Positions 31,165-39,705 of a DNA stretch of 64,000 bases are shown here, piece by piece. The stretch spans positions 1,530,501-1,594,500 of the forward strand of contig JAKVOA010000001.1 of the NCBI GenBank assembly GCA_022483045.1. The letters run 5' to 3'. This stretch comes from Oscillospiraceae bacterium. Lineage in GTDB: Bacteria > Bacillota > Clostridia > Oscillospirales > Acutalibacteraceae. The stretch's first letter is position 1. Every line of letters starts with the position of its first letter. The notes beneath the pieces are model-generated. The model saw only the letters and a program-made list of their open reading frames with translations. It did not search any database and was not told where the DNA came from. The translations under genes were made by a program, and so were the position numbers.

Positions 31165-32373
31165 TTAATGGTTTTCCGCTGCACGCTTTAGCAGCAAAAG
31201 ATCCGCTGTATTTAAGACCGGCGCGGCTGCGCTGTCGGCCTCCCCGCCCGGCTGCGTCATGTCCGCCGCCTGTGCTGTTAAACCGCTGAGCTGGCTGCCG
31301 CCTGCCACACTCTGCCGCAGCAGCGCGTAAGAAGCTGTATCCGGGTGGCCGCTGCCGCACAAATCCCCAGGAATAATCACGGTAAGCCGGCTGATTGTGC
31401 CATTGCGGTAATCCTGTATCTGGTCGCCTGTAGTCAGGTACCCTGTGTTGACGGGCTTGCCTTCCGCTGTAAAGACATTTATTTTTTCTTTTTCATTGCC
31501 ACCGTGCAGGTTTAGCAGTTCCTGCTGCAACTGTGCTACAGTGGTTGGGCCGCCGCAGCGGTACAGGCGGCTGGCGGTCTGCCGAATGGCTGAGGGACGT
31601 TTTAAGGCACTGGAAGGAACCACGCTTTGCGTCTGTGCATCCGACGCCTGCTGTGAAACTGTTTCTACAGGGAGCTGCGCTTCTTCCGTTTTCTGCAGAG
31701 CAGAGTTGCTGCCTGGGGAAGCAGCGGCTTCTCCGCTCGATTCCGCTGCACCAGGCGCTTTTAATGCAGCGCCGCTTCCCTGCACCTTTGAAGCGGAAGA
31801 AGATGAACTTGGGCGGCTGCTCTTCTGCCCAGAAGATACGACCGGCGCCGAAGAAACGCTCTGCGCTGTTTTCACTGCCTTGACACTGTCCCAGGAACCG
31901 GCAGGCACCGAGGAAGCCGCTGTACAGACAGCTGTACTGCCTGCTTTCTGTACACTGTACTCTGCCTGCCCCGACGCCGAACTGTACCGCACAAAAAGGG
32001 CTCGTTTGCTGCAGCATGCCTGCAGCGCGGGCACCTCCGCCGCGGCAGCCAATGCGTGGCTTCCGGTATAAGCACTTCCTGCACAGTACAAATTGAGATA
32101 AGTCCCCGTACCGCTGTGCATCAGCAGCAAAACAGAATCCGTGTGCGGTTCCAGACAGGCAGCACACAGCGCACCACTGAAAGAAACCGTGTTTCCATCC
32201 ATCTGCAGCGTCAGCGAAGCGGCATGCTGCAGCAATGTCACGCGGCCCCCAATTTTCCATGCCGACGCTTCCTCCCCAAAAGCCGGCTGTGATGGACAGA
32301 AAAAGGACAGAAGTCCTGTCAGGAAGGCCACACACAGAGAAAGACCAATTTTGTTTTTTCTGCGCTGCTTCAT
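31165..32373 (-). CDS. Secreted protein with decayed dockerin-like C-terminus
   Basis: The start is ATG 32373 (402 residues) with AGAGGG upstream. Residues 1-33 form a signal peptide (MKQRRKNKIGLSLCVAFLTG...FGEE). Residues 35-150 may be a cysteine-rich surface domain. Residues 165-260 are a Ser/Ala-rich linker. Residues 276-334 resemble the beta domain that often precedes dockerins (INVFTAEGKPVNTGYLTTGD). Residues 336-400 align with a type I dockerin: GDLCGSGHPDTASYALLRQ and LNTADLLLLKR. Calcium positions are altered in the first loop (N to C, D to S twice) and the second loop is about 9 residues longer. Role unknown. Confidence 0.68.
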   Translation of the reverse strand: MKQRRKNKIGLSLCVAFLTGLLSFFCPSQPAFGEEASAWKIGGRVTLLQHAASLTLQMDGNTVSFSGALCAACLEPHTDSVLLLMHSGTGTYLNLYCAGSAYTGSHALAAAAEVPALQACCSKRALFVRYSSASGQAEYSVQKAGSTAVCTAASSVPAGSWDSVKAVKTAQSVSSAPVVSSGQKSSRPSSSSSASKVQGSGAALKAPGAAESSGEAAASPGSNSALQKTEEAQLPVETVSQQASDAQTQSVVPSSALKRPSAIRQTASRLYRCGGPTTVAQLQQELLNLHGGNEKEKINVFTAEGKPVNTGYLTTGDQIQDYRNGTISRLTVIIPGDLCGSGHPDTASYALLRQSVAGGSQLSGLTAQAADMTQPGGEADSAAAPVLNTADLLLLKRAAENH

Positions 32374-32534
32374 CTGTTTTCCCTCTTTTATGGAATTGAC
32401 TCTCAAAATATGCGTTTATTATAAAAGAATACACAAATTTTCGACAGAATAAGTGAATTTTATTCACTAGAATCTTTTCAATAATGCAGATTTTTCAAGG
32501 CAAATCCCCGTTCTTATTCACAATGACCGCATAC

Positions 32535-32577
32535 AAAAAAACGCGCTGGTGCACCAAACAGCAAGCACACCAGCGCG
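32535..32577 (-). terminator. Rho-independent terminator after the ABC-transporter type IV gene
   Basis: On the minus strand CGCGCTGGTG (32568-32577) pairs with CACCAGCGCG (32542-32551), followed by seven Ts. Confidence 0.9.
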
Positions 32578-32607
32578 CAGAAAAAAGTAATTTCGCGTAT
32601 TTTTTAT

Positions 32608-33075
32608 CTAAAAAAATTTGTAGTGCGGCCGCTCTTCCCCAAACAACCGCCAAACCAACATGTCATAAAACAGCACTGCCAAGAGCCCGACTGCACACCA
32701 GCCCAAAGAGGCCAGCAGCGACACCTGCCCCAAAAGGTTATAAGGCTGTGCAGAGTAATCCCATACACCCATGTGTAGCCAAAGGTTGACAACGCACCCT
32801 GTCAAAAACTCCCCGGCGGTAATGGTTAGCCCCGCCAGCATTCCCCTGCCTGCCAGGGACCGTTCTCTGTCTTTCGGGCCATGCTCCAGACCAATCAGCA
32901 AAAACAGCGTGCCGCCGGCTAAAAACATGGTCCAGTGGGTCCATCCACGCCAGGCGGCTTCCAGCAGGCAGTAGCAGCCGCCGCCCAAAAGCCACATGCC
33001 AAGGTATTCGAGCATTTTATTTGGTGCGGCGGCTTTTTCCTGCGGCAAAGCCGCTTTTACGTTTTCCCCTTCCAT
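32608..33075 (-). CDS. Putative ABC-transporter type IV membrane protein
   Basis: The start is ATG 33075 (MEGENVKAAL, 155 residues) because AAGGAGCTGGAAGA lies upstream. After a 25-residue cytosolic segment there are four to five membrane segments. The motif TAGEFLTGCVVNLWLHMGVW and then DYSAQPYNLLGQVSLLASLG is the hallmark of the CmpB/type IV putative ABC-transporter family found widely in Clostridia. No ATPase gene is adjacent, so a transport role is only a database convention. It is monocistronic with its own terminator. Confidence 0.78.
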   Translation of the reverse strand: MEGENVKAALPQEKAAAPNKMLEYLGMWLLGGGCYCLLEAAWRGWTHWTMFLAGGTLFLLIGLEHGPKDRERSLAGRGMLAGLTITAGEFLTGCVVNLWLHMGVWDYSAQPYNLLGQVSLLASLGWCAVGLLAVLFYDMLVWRLFGEERPHYKFF

Positions 33076-33319
33076 TCTTCCAGCTCCTTTTCCAGTAAAG
33101 CGGCGTTTTTCCCCGGCGCCGTTTTTAATTTCCGCTATAGTATGGCACACAGGCGGGCGCTTATAACGGACAAACGGCAGGTTCATTCTGTCAAAAAAGC
33201 CAAAAAGTTTTGGAAGCTGACAAAGCAGATACTACCATTTTTGCTGCCGATATTATATAATATGGTTAGTCAATCATTTGTTTATGCGGAAAATGACCTG
33301 CCGCAAAAAGGAGAATACT

Positions 33320-34009
33320 ATGGAACCAAAAAAGAAAGCCGAAAGCAAAACACAGAAAATGAAAGATTCTGTTTTTTCATGGACTGTTTTGGTCTGTGTT
33401 TCTGCGGCATATATTATCGGCGGCGCGCTGCTGCTGCTGTTTCCTCAGATTTCACTGCCAGCGCTCTGCCAAGCAATCGCCATTCTGCTGATGATTGCCG
33501 GTACAGTGCTGATTTTGATCTATTTTCTGCGCAAGCGCTACCTTGACCCGGGGCACTTTGAGTTTGCAGGTGGTGCCGCCTGCATTCTGCTAGGCGTTTT
33601 TTCATTGATGCGCACCGCGGAAATTGCTTTTGCTTTCAGTCAGCTGCTAGCCATTGCTGTTTTGGCAGACAGCTTAATTAAAATTCAGTATTCTACCGAT
33701 TTACTGCGGCTGCAGATGAAAAAGTGGTGGATTGTTCTGCTGCTGGCCGGGGCAAGCATTGCGCTCGCCATGACAGCGCTGGCAAATCCGTTTGGCGACG
33801 ACGCCAAGCGCTTGACGTTTACTTATGCAGTACTGATTACCGACGGCATACTGAATATTATTGTCGTATTGATTCTGCGCCATGCACACAAGACCTATCA
33901 GCAGCGGCGATCGGCCGAACTAGAGAATACCGAAGAACTGGACCCCAGCGAACTGCCGAAGCCAGAGTTGCCCAAGCCGGAAACAGAAGAAGTACCGGAA
34001 GAAAAATAA
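33320..34009 (+). CDS. DUF308/HdeD-like membrane protein
   Basis: The start is ATG 33320 (229 residues) with AAAAAGGAG upstream. Six membrane segments are visible in three pairs (about residues 18-68, 80-115, 125-185), with repeated small-residue helices such as ICVSAAYIIGGALLLL-like and GGAACILLGVFSLM. This is the arrangement of DUF308 proteins such as HdeD, which are of uncertain function, with acid-stress links in enterobacteria. The C-terminal 40 residues are acidic with the repeat ELPKPELPKPETEE. It is monocistronic. Confidence 0.78.
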   Translation: MEPKKKAESKTQKMKDSVFSWTVLVCVSAAYIIGGALLLLFPQISLPALCQAIAILLMIAGTVLILIYFLRKRYLDPGHFEFAGGAACILLGVFSLMRTAEIAFAFSQLLAIAVLADSLIKIQYSTDLLRLQMKKWWIVLLLAGASIALAMTALANPFGDDAKRLTFTYAVLITDGILNIIVVLILRHAHKTYQQRRSAELENTEELDPSELPKPELPKPETEEVPEEK

Positions 34010-34021
34010 ACAAAGCAATAA

Positions 34022-34074
34022 AGAAGCACGCCTTTCCCGGCCGCTCAAATGCAGCCGAAAAGACGTGCTTTTTT
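34022..34074. terminator. Terminator between DUF308 gene and csoR
   Basis: AAGCACG at the left pairs with CGTGCTT at the right, with inner stems CTTT/AAAG and GGC/GCC, followed on the plus strand by TTTTTTATTTT. It abuts the csoR stop codon on the other strand. Confidence 0.8.
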
Positions 34075-34336
34075 ATTTTGCGGCACGCTCCATCAAGTCT
34101 AGAAGCTCATCGATTTTTTCGTCCGGGTTTCCGCTTTCCACCGCTTCTGTCACACAGCAGCGCATATGTGCATGCAGAATCTCGCGGTTTGCTTTTTTTA
34201 GAATTGCCGTAACTGCCTGCAGCTGGTTGCTGATATCGATACAGTAGCGGTCCTCTTCCACCATTTTCATGACGCCGTTCAGCTGGCCGGAGGCGGTCTT
34301 TAGCAGGCGCTCAATGGAAGTTTTGTCTGCTTTCAT
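34073..34336 (-). CDS. csoR: Copper-sensing repressor CsoR
   Basis: CsoR represses copper efflux genes and releases DNA on binding Cu(I). The 87-residue all-helical protein has the three Cu ligands with exact family spacing: Cys32, His57 and Cys61 ([12 protein letters not shown] and HAHMRCCV). Position two (His) rules out the cysteine-only CstR subgroup. It overlaps the copA stop by 4 bp and is the last gene of the operon it probably controls. A matching operator lies upstream of copA at 37000-37017. Confidence 0.95.
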   Translation of the reverse strand: MKADKTSIERLLKTASGQLNGVMKMVEEDRYCIDISNQLQAVTAILKKANREILHAHMRCCVTEAVESGNPDEKIDELLDLMERAAK

Positions 34337-34551
34337 TTTGTTGCCACCACATTTCCCGGCTCATAGCCGGCCTCTTTGACCGCCTTCTGCAGGGCTTTGT
34401 CCGTTACTTCACCGCTGCAGGTGACTTTCGCCTGTTTTTGCTCAAGGCTTACCTCTGCTTTGGCAACGCCCGGCACACCCTGCAATGCGTTCTCGACATG
34501 CGCCTTGCAGTGTTCACACATCATACCTTCTACAGAAATTGTTTTTGTCAT
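34333..34551 (-). other. CopZ-like domain with possible internal start inside copA
   Basis: ATG at 34551 is in frame with copA and is preceded by AAAGGGGAACCAACA, a usable ribosome binding site. Translation from it would give a free 72-residue CopZ-like protein ([20 protein letters not shown]...). Whether it is used cannot be seen from sequence; it may mark a past fusion of neighbouring copA and copZ genes. Confidence 0.45.
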
Positions 34552-36909
34552 TGTTGGTTCCCCTTTCCGAATATCTGCTGTCTGGTGGTTTTCTGTCTGT
34601 TTGATCTTCTGTGCAGCGGTATCCTGCACAGGCTGTATGGATTTGGGCTTAAAGAAACGCAGCCGCAGGGCATTGGTAACGACAAACACACTGCTGAAAC
34701 TCATCGCAGCCGCAGCAAACATAGGATTCAGCTGCCAACCCAAGAGCGGGTAAAAGACACCAGCCGCCAACGGAATGCCCAGCGTATTATAAAAGAAAGC
34801 CCAGAAAAGGTTTTCTTTGACGTTGCGGATAACCGCGCGCGAAAGTTCAATGGCAGCTGCGGCATCCTGCGGGTCGCTCTTCATCAGCACCACGTCCGCC
34901 GCCTCAATGGCAATATCCGTTCCGGCGCCAATGGCAATACCGACATCGGCGCGGGTCAGCGCGGGGGCGTCATTAATGCCGTCACCCACCATAGCCACTT
35001 TATGCCCGGCTTCCTGCAAAGAGCGCACCTGCTGCTCTTTGTCCTGCGGAAGAACCTCTGCCACAGCGTGGTCAATGCCGAGCTTTTTGCGGATTGCCTC
35101 TGCGGTCTGCTTATGGTCGCCTGTCAGCATAATAACAGAAACGCCGAGTTTTTGAAAGGCCTGTATTGCTGCACGGCTGGAGGGCTTGATAGGGTCGGCT
35201 GCCGCAGCCAGGCCCATCAGCGTACTGCCCTTTGCCAAAAAGAGCGGTGTTTTTCCCTCCTGTGCCAATTTTTCCGTCTGCTTCTGCAGCGGTGAAATAT
35301 CTGCACCGCAGTCACGCATCATGCCGACATTGCCCGCTTCGTACTCGCTTTCGCCGATTTTTGCACGCACGCCGCGTCCCGGCACTGCCTGAAATTCCGT
35401 AACGGCCGCGGGCACAATACCTTTTGCTGCAGCTTCCCGCAGAACTGCCTGCGCCAGCGGATGCTCACTGGGCTGTTCCAGCGCGGCGGCAGTCTGCAGC
35501 AATTCCTTTTTGGTAAAAGGCGGCTGTGCCAGCAAGTCAGTGACCTCCGGCCGACCCGCCGTCAACGTACCGGTCTTATCCAGCACTACGGTGTCGACCG
35601 CGTGGGCGGTTTCCAGCGCTTCAGCGGATTTATACAGAATGCCAAACTGTGCGCCGCGCCCGGTGCCCACCATAATCGCCACCGGCGTGGCGAGGCCCAG
35701 TGCACAGGGGCAAGAAATTACCAGCACCGCAATACCGGCACGCAGGGCAAACTCACTGCCATACCCTAAGCAGAGCCAGACAATGGCTGTCACAGCCGCA
35801 ATCGACATTACAATTGGCACAAACACGCCGGCAATCTTGTCCGCAAGTCTGGCAATAGGAGCTTTGCTGCTGCCGGCGTCCTCTACCAAGCGGATAATCT
35901 GCGCCAAAGCGGTGTCATCCCCAACCTTTGTCGCGCGAAAGACAAAGCGGCCGGTCCCATTGATGGTGGCGGCGGCGACTTCGTCGCCGGCCTGTTTTTC
36001 CACTGGCATACTCTCGCCGGTGATTGCGCTTTGGTCAACGGCAGAGTTCCCCTCGGTGACAACGCCGTCCACTGGGATTGCCTCTCCCGGGCGCACCACA
36101 ACCAAATCTCCCTGCTGCACCTCTTCCGCGGGGATTTCCTGCTCGGCGCCGCCGCGCAAAACGACCGCTGTCTGCGGCTTTAAATCCAGCAGCTTTTCCA
36201 CTGCCTCGGTAGTCTGACCGCGAGAGCGGCTCTCAAGGTACTTTCCTACGGTAATCAGTGTAAGAATTGTGCCGGCCGACTCAAAATACAGGTCATGATG
36301 ATATTTTTCGGCGAGCGCCATATCGCCGGCGGCAAGCCCGCTGCCCATGCGGCAAATGGCAAAAATACCGTAGACGACCGCCGCTGTGGCACCGATTGCA
36401 ATAAGGCTGTCCATATTGGGGGACCGCTGGAATAAAGAGCGGTAGCCATTCACAAAATAGCTGCGGTTAATGTAGATAATCGGCAGCACCAAAAGGAACT
36501 GCACCATTCCGTAAGTCACGGCGTTCTGCATACCAGAAAGGAACGGCGGCAGCGGCAGGCCTGCCATGTGCCCCATCGCAATATAGAAAAGCGGTATAAA
36601 GAAAACGATGGAAGCAATCAGCCGCTTTTTCATCGACTGCCGCTCCTTCTCAGCACGCTCGCGGGCAGAAATCTCTTCTTCCACTGCACTGTGCTGTCCC
36701 ATAGGGCGTGCCCCGTACCCGCCTTTCTTTACTGCCGCACAAATTGCTTTTTCTGTGACTGATGCCGGGTCAAACTGTACGCTCATCATGCCGGAAAGCA
36801 GGCTGACATTGCACGCCTCTACTCCCGCAAGGGAATTGACCGCCTTTTCCACATGGGCCTGACAGGCCGCACAAGTCATGCCGGTCACCGTAAACTTTTC
36901 CTGTTTCAT
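34333..36909 (-). CDS. copA: Cu(I)-exporting P1B-type ATPase with C-terminal CopZ-like domain
   Basis: The start is ATG 36909 (858 residues) with GGAGG 6 bp upstream. The N-terminal heavy-metal domain has GMTCAAC (10-16). The ATPase core has TGES (297-300, actuator), the membrane CPC (400-402), DKTGT (444-448, phosphorylated Asp) and the hinge [10 protein letters not shown]. After the last membrane helices a linker of about 30 polar residues leads to a complete second heavy-metal domain (787-858) with [10 protein letters not shown], which looks like a stand-alone CopZ chaperone. CopA pumps Cu(I) out of the cell. A domain at the C-terminus is unusual; most CopA proteins have them only at the N-terminus. 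Confidence 0.96.
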   Translation of the reverse strand: MKQEKFTVTGMTCAACQAHVEKAVNSLAGVEACNVSLLSGMMSVQFDPASVTEKAICAAVKKGGYGARPMGQHSAVEEEISARERAEKERQSMKKRLIASIVFFIPLFYIAMGHMAGLPLPPFLSGMQNAVTYGMVQFLLVLPIIYINRSYFVNGYRSLFQRSPNMDSLIAIGATAAVVYGIFAICRMGSGLAAGDMALAEKYHHDLYFESAGTILTLITVGKYLESRSRGQTTEAVEKLLDLKPQTAVVLRGGAEQEIPAEEVQQGDLVVVRPGEAIPVDGVVTEGNSAVDQSAITGESMPVEKQAGDEVAAATINGTGRFVFRATKVGDDTALAQIIRLVEDAGSSKAPIARLADKIAGVFVPIVMSIAAVTAIVWLCLGYGSEFALRAGIAVLVISCPCALGLATPVAIMVGTGRGAQFGILYKSAEALETAHAVDTVVLDKTGTLTAGRPEVTDLLAQPPFTKKELLQTAAALEQPSEHPLAQAVLREAAAKGIVPAAVTEFQAVPGRGVRAKIGESEYEAGNVGMMRDCGADISPLQKQTEKLAQEGKTPLFLAKGSTLMGLAAAADPIKPSSRAAIQAFQKLGVSVIMLTGDHKQTAEAIRKKLGIDHAVAEVLPQDKEQQVRSLQEAGHKVAMVGDGINDAPALTRADVGIAIGAGTDIAIEAADVVLMKSDPQDAAAAIELSRAVIRNVKENLFWAFFYNTLGIPLAAGVFYPLLGWQLNPMFAAAAMSFSSVFVVTNALRLRFFKPKSIQPVQDTAAQKIKQTENHQTADIRKGEPTMTKTISVEGMMCEHCKAHVENALQGVPGVAKAEVSLEQKQAKVTCSGEVTDKALQKAVKEAGYEPGNVVATK

Positions 36910-36999
36910 AAATTCCTCCATTCTTTTATATTCCGAAATACGACGCAACCCAAAGGCTCTGCCGGCAGTGTTTGCACCCACGGCAGAAATATGCAGGAC

Positions 37000-37017
37000 A
37001 CCCCCCATGTGGGGGGT
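37000..37017. promoter_or_regulatory. CsoR operator upstream of copA
   Basis: ACCCCCCA and TGGGGGGT are perfect inverted arms around a 2-bp centre, within TACCCCCC...GGGGGGTGT on the minus strand. G/C tracts with flanking TA match CsoR boxes. It lies 8 bp downstream of the copA -10 box. Confidence 0.85.
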
Positions 37018-37025
37018 ATATTTTC

Positions 37026-37054
37026 AGGATAACACACCCCACCAAAAAAGTCAA
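37026..37054 (-). promoter_or_regulatory. Sigma-A promoter of copA-csoR
   Basis: Minus strand TTGACT (37049-37054), 17 bp, TATCCT (37026-37031). Confidence 0.8.
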
Positions 37055-37062
37055 GATTCCCC

Positions 37063-37090
37063 TTGACAAACACAGCAAGCAGCATATAAT
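37063..37090 (+). promoter_or_regulatory. Sigma-A promoter of the ArsR regulator/Zn-Cd ATPase genes
   Basis: TTGACA (37063-37068), 16 bp, TATAAT (37085-37090). The -35 box is 8 bp from the -35 box of the divergent copA promoter. Confidence 0.85.
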
Positions 37091-37092
37091 GA

Positions 37093-37121
37093 ATATATGA
37101 ACAATTATTCATATGTTCATA
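37093..37121. promoter_or_regulatory. ArsR/SmtB-type operator
   Basis: ATGAAC (37097-37102) and GTTCAT (37115-37120) bracket ATATGAA...TTCATAT, the imperfect 12-2-12 repeat bound by CadC/CzrA/SmtB regulators. It covers the expected transcription start of the regulator gene. Confidence 0.85.
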
Positions 37122-37147
37122 TCTATTGTACCGAAAGGAGCTTTCTC

Positions 37148-37531
37148 ATGCCGGACAAAAACGGAATTGAACGCTGTGACTTTTTTCATGTGCACGAGGA
37201 TATTATCAAAAAGGTAGAACAGCAGATGCCAGACGAGGACGCACTATACGACTTAGCAGAGCTGTTTAAGGTCTTTGGAGACAGCACGCGCATCAAAATT
37301 CTTTATGTATTATTTGAAAGTGAAGTGTGTGTGTGCGACATTGCTCAGCTCTTAAAGATGAATCAGTCGGCTATTTCGCATCAGTTGCGCGTACTCAAGC
37401 AAAGTCAGCTGGTAAAGTGCCGACGTGATGGCAAAACTGTCTTTTATTCTTTGGCAGACGATCATGTACGCACGATTCTTGGCACCGGCATGGACCACCT
37501 GCTGGAACTAAACGGCGGCCAGTCCTTTTGA
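37148..37531 (+). CDS. CadC/SmtB-like metal-sensing ArsR repressor
   Basis: The start is ATG 37148 (MPDKNGIERCDFFHVH, 127 residues) with GAAAGGAG upstream. The winged helix-turn-helix recognition region is MNQSAISHQLRVLKQ (about residues 71-85). Both CadC-type metal sites can be traced: the alpha3N site with Cys10 and Cys61/Cys63 (SEVCVCDIAQ), and the alpha5 site with Asp104, His106, His117 and Glu120 in exact family spacing. This predicts Cd/Pb/Zn sensing. The neighbouring ATPase is the likely target; the operator at 37093-37121 implies autoregulation. Confidence 0.93.
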   Translation: MPDKNGIERCDFFHVHEDIIKKVEQQMPDEDALYDLAELFKVFGDSTRIKILYVLFESEVCVCDIAQLLKMNQSAISHQLRVLKQSQLVKCRRDGKTVFYSLADDHVRTILGTGMDHLLELNGGQSF

Positions 37532-37602
37532 AAAACAATTCGTTACACGAATGTCTGCTTTCCAACTTTTCAAAGTTTACTGCGGAGAAATGAGGAATTT
37601 TT

Positions 37603-39447
37603 ATGGAAAAAGAGCAAAAACAAACCCTGTGCCGTATTCTTGTCAGCGCTGCGCTGCTGATAGTGGCTCTGCTGCTGCCGGTGAAAGGCCCGTGGCGGCT
37701 GGCACTGTTCCTGGTACCCTATGTAGTCATCGGCTACGATGTTGTGTGGGAGGCCATAAAGAATATTGCCCATGGCAAAGTATTTGACGAGCACTTTTTA
37801 ATGAGCGTTGCCACCATTGGCGCACTGTGCGCGGGCGAGTACGCCGAGGGCATTGCCGTTATGCTGTTTTATCAGGTTGGCGAACTGCTGGAAGACAGTG
37901 CTGTGGGGCATTCCCGCAAAAGCATCAGCGCGCTGATGGACATTCGCCCCGACAGCGCCAACCTGCAGCAAAGCGATGGCTCCCTGCAGGTGACCGCACC
38001 GGAAAAAGTACCGGTCGGAAGTACCATTGCCGTAAAGCCCGGTGAACGGATCCCGCTGGACGGTACTGTGCTGCAAGGTGAGAGCACCGTAGACACCTCT
38101 GCTCTGACAGGCGAAAGCGTTCCACGCCGCATAACGGCCGGCGACGAAGCCCTGAGTGGATGTATTAACGGCAGCGGCCTTTTGTACATTCGTGTAACAA
38201 AACCGTACGGGGAATCGACCGTTTCAAAAGTACTGGAATTGGTGGAAAATGCCAGCAGCCACAAAGCAAAGTCCGAAGCATTTATTACCAAATTTGCGCG
38301 CATTTATACGCCGATTGTCGTCTTTGCGGCCGTGATTCTAGCAGTGCTGCCGCCGCTGCTGTTTCATCTGCCGTTTCGGGACTGGGTCATGCGCGCACTA
38401 AACTTTCTGGTTGTTTCCTGCCCGTGCGCGCTGGTTATCTCCGTTCCGCTCAGCTTTTTCGGCGGCATCGGCGGCGCCTCGCGCTGCGGCATTTTGATTA
38501 AAGGCAGCAACTATATGGAAACCTTAGCGAAAACCGGCACCGTTGTCTGCGACAAGACGGGCACTCTGACAAAGGGAACTTTCCGCGTAACACAGACAGT
38601 GCCTGTGCCGCCGGCTACTAAAGAACAGCTGCTGGAAACCGCAGCCCTCGCCGAAAGCTACAGCAGCCACCCGATTGCCGCTTCTCTACGGGCAGCATGG
38701 GGACAGTCGGCTGCCGAAGGACGTGTGACAGATGTCAAAGAAATCGCCGGCCGCGGTGTGCAGGCACAGGTAGACGGCCACCGGGTACTGGCGGGCAGCA
38801 GCGCCCTGCTGCAGGAGGCAGGCCTTGCGCCCAAAATAGTCTCTGCCCCCGGCACCATTGTGTATGTTGCTTCTGATAAAACCTATTTGGGTTACCTGAT
38901 TATTTCAGATGAAATCAAAGAAAACGCCGCAGAGGCGGTTGCACAGCTGAAGCAGGCGGGCGTACGCCATGTCGTCATGCTGACCGGCGACAGCAAGCAA
39001 GCTGCACAGGCCGTTGCAGAAAAGCTGGGAATTGCGGAAGTGCGTGCAGAGCTTCTGCCCGGCGGCAAGGTCGACGCTGTAGAGGAACTGCTGCAGCGAA
39101 AAGATGGCAGCTTGGTGTTTATGGGGGACGGCATCAACGATGCACCTGTGCTGGCCCGCGCGGATGTGGGTGTAGCCATGGGAGCACTGGGCAGCGACGC
39201 CGCGATTGAGGCGGCAGACGTTGTTTTAATGGACGACGACCCGGCAAAGCTGCCCGCCGCTATCCGCATTTCGCGCAAGACCCTGCGCATTGTACATGAA
39301 AACATTGTCTTTGCGCTTGTCATTAAATTGATTGTGCTGATTCTTTCCGCCCTGGGGCTTGCCACCATGTGGGCGGCGGTCTTCGCCGATGTCGGCGTAA
39401 CCATTCTCGCTATTTTAAATGCCTCTCGCGCACTGCGTCTGCGCTGA
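37603..39447 (+). CDS. Zn/Cd/Pb-exporting P1B-type ATPase without metal-binding domain
   Basis: The 614-residue protein has TGES (169-172), the membrane motif SCPCALVIS (CPC at 273-275), DKTGTLT (317-323) and [23 protein letters not shown] followed by a Lys-containing last helix region and [20 protein letters not shown] points to the P1B-2 group (Zn2+, Cd2+, Pb2+). It starts directly with membrane helices and has no N-terminal heavy-metal domain, so it is shorter than CadA/ZntA (about 700+). It lies 71 bp after the CadC-like gene, most likely co-transcribed. Confidence 0.93.
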   Translation: MEKEQKQTLCRILVSAALLIVALLLPVKGPWRLALFLVPYVVIGYDVVWEAIKNIAHGKVFDEHFLMSVATIGALCAGEYAEGIAVMLFYQVGELLEDSAVGHSRKSISALMDIRPDSANLQQSDGSLQVTAPEKVPVGSTIAVKPGERIPLDGTVLQGESTVDTSALTGESVPRRITAGDEALSGCINGSGLLYIRVTKPYGESTVSKVLELVENASSHKAKSEAFITKFARIYTPIVVFAAVILAVLPPLLFHLPFRDWVMRALNFLVVSCPCALVISVPLSFFGGIGGASRCGILIKGSNYMETLAKTGTVVCDKTGTLTKGTFRVTQTVPVPPATKEQLLETAALAESYSSHPIAASLRAAWGQSAAEGRVTDVKEIAGRGVQAQVDGHRVLAGSSALLQEAGLAPKIVSAPGTIVYVASDKTYLGYLIISDEIKENAAEAVAQLKQAGVRHVVMLTGDSKQAAQAVAEKLGIAEVRAELLPGGKVDAVEELLQRKDGSLVFMGDGINDAPVLARADVGVAMGALGSDAAIEAADVVLMDDDPAKLPAAIRISRKTLRIVHENIVFALVIKLIVLILSALGLATMWAAVFADVGVTILAILNASRALRLR

Positions 39448-39466
39448 AAATTCGAATTCTTTACCG

Positions 39467-39500
39467 CCCGTGCCGTGCTTTTGCGGCATGGGCTTTTTTG
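39467..39500 (+). terminator. Terminator after the Zn/Cd ATPase gene
   Basis: GCCCGTGCCG pairs with GCGGCATGGGC, followed by TTTTTTG. Confidence 0.85.
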
Positions 39501-39559
39501 TCAGATACCGCGGCAAAAAGGGCACTTGCTTTCCCCTAAATGTTTTACTTTTAAAAGTG

Positions 39560-39573
39560 CGAACATATGTTTT
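39560..39573. promoter_or_regulatory. LexA (SOS) box upstream of recA
   Basis: CGAACATATGTTTT is one base from the Firmicutes SOS consensus CGAAC-N4-GTTCG/T. It sits 7 bp upstream of the -35 box. Confidence 0.9.
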
Positions 39574-39580
39574 AAATATA

Positions 39581-39609
39581 TTGCTTTTTCCCTGCCTTTA
39601 CGGTATACT
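39581..39609 (+). promoter_or_regulatory. Sigma-A promoter of recA
   Basis: TTGCTT (39581-39586), 17 bp, TATACT (39604-39609). Confidence 0.75.
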
Positions 39610-39705
39610 AATACTACACATCTGCAGAATGCGCTTGAAAGGATTCTGCTGACAAGCGAAAACCCCGCCCGGAAATGCACCGGACTTTCAGGAGGAATAC
39701 AGCCA

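Noticed and set aside
33233..33261. Possible promoter before the DUF308 gene
   Set aside because: TATAAT is present at 33256-33261 but no acceptable -35 box lies 16-18 bp upstream.
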